A stretch of 64,000 nt of DNA from Orthonyx spaldingii (lineage: Eukaryota > Chordata > Aves > Passeriformes > Orthonychidae). Shown here piece after piece: positions 61,217 through 64,000 of the stretch. The stretch covers positions 1,503,521 to 1,567,520 of the forward strand of contig VZTJ01000295.1 of NCBI GenBank assembly GCA_013397795.1. The letters run 5' to 3'. The stretch's first letter is position 1, and every line of letters starts with the position of its first letter. The notes below the pieces were generated by a model that saw only the letters and a list, made by a program, of their open reading frames with translations, was not told the DNA's origin and did no database searches. A program made the position numbers and the translations under genes.

Positions 61217-64000
61217 GTAAATGTGTTGTGTTTGTGTATTATTTGGTTTTTGATTTTACAACTATGTGTCTTTCCGTCAGTTAGAGGTAAAAGATACACA
61301 TATCTCCAAGAATATGCATAGTGGCTAAAATACAATTATGTGAAGATTGATGAAAGATGTGAAGTGCTAAATCATAAGATGAAACAAAAATTGGTTTGTG
61401 TTTTCTGTGCTTCCAAAGCCAAACATTTTATCATTACAAAATTCCATAAAACATTGCCGGTAAAAATAATGCTCACAAGAAGATTAGGACAGCAAGACAG
61501 CAGATTGTCTTTCTGTATTTCATCCTTCCTAAACATTAGATTAAATAGTTGTCAATAATTGTTACAGCTTTTTAGTTTAGTTTTTTTTAGTGGACACAAT
61601 TGGAAATTTAATGTTTCTGAAATTACTGGTTTTTAAGAGTTTTAATATTGTTCAAAATGTCGCAGTTACCTTGCAGCATCATTGGGCTTCTTTCTACTTG
61701 CCTGACCCTCAGCTTTTTCAAAACTGACAAGTCCATTATGCCTAGAAGCACAATATTTTTCTTTCTTTTAAAAAAATCTTTATTTGATCCTTTCTATTAT
61801 CTTTTGGTGCTAGACATTCCTTAATGCCTGATCACTGATAATTTTTTAACATTACAAAAAAATCTTCCTGTATGTGCTAGACAGTGGCAAACATTCTATT
61901 ACTCACCTGGTTTATTTTAGCTTAGCTTTTGTGCATAGCCTCTGGGCTTCTAAAGCATCCACACAACTGAAAAACTTGGTAACTGTCTGCCACCTCTGGA
62001 GACAGAAAATTATTTCCCGTTTATTTTAGAACTGTCTAAGGCTTCATGGTTTAATCCTTGTCAGTCCATTTGCGTCCTTTGCTTGAGCCCTCACCTTCAC
62101 GGTTGTAGGTATTTCACCATGAGAGCAGGATTTGAATGCTTTCAACCCTTAGACACTGGCACAAAATCACTGAGTATCTTGATATACTTGTCTCATTGGT
62201 AATTTTTTAAAAATTCAGATACTTTAAAGAGGCAGTCCTGTAAATTAGGAGTAAACCTGCCATGTGTGTATGTGCTGGTTTATCCTAAGTATAACAGTTA
62301 GTAATTGCATTCTTTTTTGTGATTTTGAGAGCTAGGAACTTGATATTCTGGTAGACTTCATGTTGTTTATAAGCTGCTACTGCTGCTAAGGGAAACTCTC
62401 ACAATCTGTTGTATCTATCTGTCACTTATCAAAGGACAACAAAGATAAACAAAAGATGATGTCATTGGTGTGCATTCAGCCATTACAAAGGTGCTCTGCT
62501 ACAGTTATAGGGAATGGAAAGAAAGTATACATCACCACTGATAGTATAACTGCTTGCTCCTGAAAGGGACTTGCACAGCAGTGCTGTCTCCTCCTTCCAA
62601 CATGTGAGATGGAGCTGACCATGATATCAATTAGGAACACCAGAACCCTGTCAGTTGTCTTAGCTGCCTGTCCCAACAGACCCATGCTTTTATGGGACCC
62701 TCCATAACCATAGTGATACATACACATTTCACTATTTACTTTTCCCTTAGTAAACTTTTAGAGCTGATACTTTAAACTTCTAGTTTTGTTTCTCCATGGA
62801 GTGGTCAACATTATCCCAATACATTATTGTAATGATATCTCCTTTCATTGTCACACCCTCTGTATAGAAGAGTGAATACTTCAGTAATTCTGTGAGATAT
62901 TTTCTAATTCAGCTGTTTGTTATTCTAGTGGTTTGTCTCATATCAGTTTTGGGATTTGCTTTTCATTAAGCATAAAGTCTCCTAAATTTTAAGATAACTG
63001 GTGTCTCATCCCCTTGTGTACTGAGAAGTCACCACGTAAAGGCACCTTTCATGTAATACCTGAACTGCTTACCAAAGAACTGAATATATGTAGTATATGA
63101 AGCTGAATATAAAACTACAATGAAAATGGAAGTTATTAACAGAACCACATTAAATGTTCAGGGAATGCAGAAAAAGAGTTAACCATTTCTTTCTCTGAAT
63201 CACAAATGTTGATGGTGGAGAGCTGTTGTGATGCTCATTAGCTCCACTCCCATTGCCCAGTTGTAATTCTGCATCTAGCTAAAATACTTCAATGGCCTCT
63301 CCTACCATGTCTTAGTGAAGGGAAACAAATGGCCGTTTGTTCTTTGGGAGGATGGCTCAATTGGTATTGCAAACAAAAGGCCAAAAACAAATGACTTTCA
63401 GCTCTCAGCCGCAAAGGCGACCATTGAAATGGGTTATATGAGATGTTCCTCTGACATGAAGGTACAAGGCAGTAGCATGGTTAAACAGAAGACAGATTTA
63501 AAAACCCAGCATTTCTAAAATAAAACCAGTAGATATTGGATAAACCAGCAGACAGATTTGCATTCATTGACATAATAAGTGGGGCTGTGGCACCATTTTT
63601 TGCTTATCAGGTTTTACGTGAAGTATAAAATTACATAGTAAACATGAAACGTGAAAGGGTGAGCTGTGCTTCCTTCCTGCCTGTCATTAAAATCCATTAC
63701 CCCACAGAAGATAGTGTGAGACCTAAAGAGCTGAAGTAACCACCTTTTATGAAGAAACAGAAGTGGTTACAAGTCTTCAACATGGAGAGGAGAAATCTGT
63801 GGGGATGTGCTCAAAGTTTACAAAACCATGATGGTGGTTAATGAGATGAATGCATGCCAAACCCTTGTTCACCAAGTCCCACAAAACTGGGAATAGGGAG
63901 CTGTAGTTTAAAACAGACAAAAGCAACTGGTGAACCCGTGGAAATTCACTGTTGACACAGGAGTCTGTGAAGAGCAGAGTATTGGCAAGTTTTTCGAAAG
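61217..64000. other. Intergenic or intronic DNA, no gene seen
   Basis: AT-rich with short chance frames (for example 61340-61558 plus and 62476-62727 minus). No repeat family or RNA gene was recognised up to the end of the window. Confidence 0.6.

Noticed and set aside
62263..62420. 'gtgctggtttatcctaagtata', faintly like the start of another avian LTR type
   Set aside because: The similarity does not continue beyond a few words.
1..64000. tRNA, rRNA, snRNA, known microRNA, CRISPR array or bacterial operon
   Set aside because: None of the conserved boxes, array periodicity or operon structure was seen on either strand by eye. A tRNAscan or Rfam search would be decisive.

Overview
The window looks like a piece of a bird nuclear genome. 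It is AT-rich, repeat-poor DNA with long stretches lacking credible reading frames. The recognisable interspersed repeats are CR1 LINE fragments with the typical 3' tail motif (imperfect ATTCTATGATTCTATG). There is also an LTR-like repeat that I know from avian transcripts. No Alu-, B1- or L1-type mammalian repeats were seen. Turtles and crocodilians also carry CR1, so 'bird' is a strong inference rather than proof. No bacterial or phage gene organisation is present.

Layout. 1-17.6 kb: intergenic or intronic AT-rich DNA with one LTR-like element (about 0.95-1.7 kb, plus orientation) and one minus-strand CR1 (about 4.1-4.76 kb). 17.6-18.5 kb: a transitional shore with a TATA-like palindrome. 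18.5-19.9 kb: the only CpG island, very GC-rich and interrupted by a 73-base run of N that sits in a CCGGCT hexamer repeat. This is the best candidate for a promoter or first exon. 19.9-64 kb: a long AT-rich region with CR1 fragments at about 24.9-25.5 (plus), 31.2-31.4 (plus), 42.9-43.1 (minus), 58.5-59.4 (minus) and 61.0-61.2 kb (plus), plus homopolymer runs and small repeats.

I could not identify any host protein-coding exon with confidence. Nearly all open frames are short, contain no recognisable domain and look like chance frames. Those in the CpG island are low-complexity Pro/Arg/Ala/Gly frames typical of GC-rich DNA. The recognised protein-coding remnants are decayed CR1 ORF2 (reverse transcriptase) pieces. 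The simplest reading is one CpG-island promoter, orientation unknown, beside or within a large intron or gene desert. Several AT-rich stretches without repeats may be conserved non-coding elements, but only an alignment could show that.

I found no new biological system that I can support. The items most worth a second look are the orphan CpG island with its gap, a 24-bp near-perfect palindrome at 44.65 kb, a small fold-back cluster at 52.4 kb, an unidentified 181-codon frame in a local GC peak at 48.1-48.6 kb, and the LTR-like repeat.
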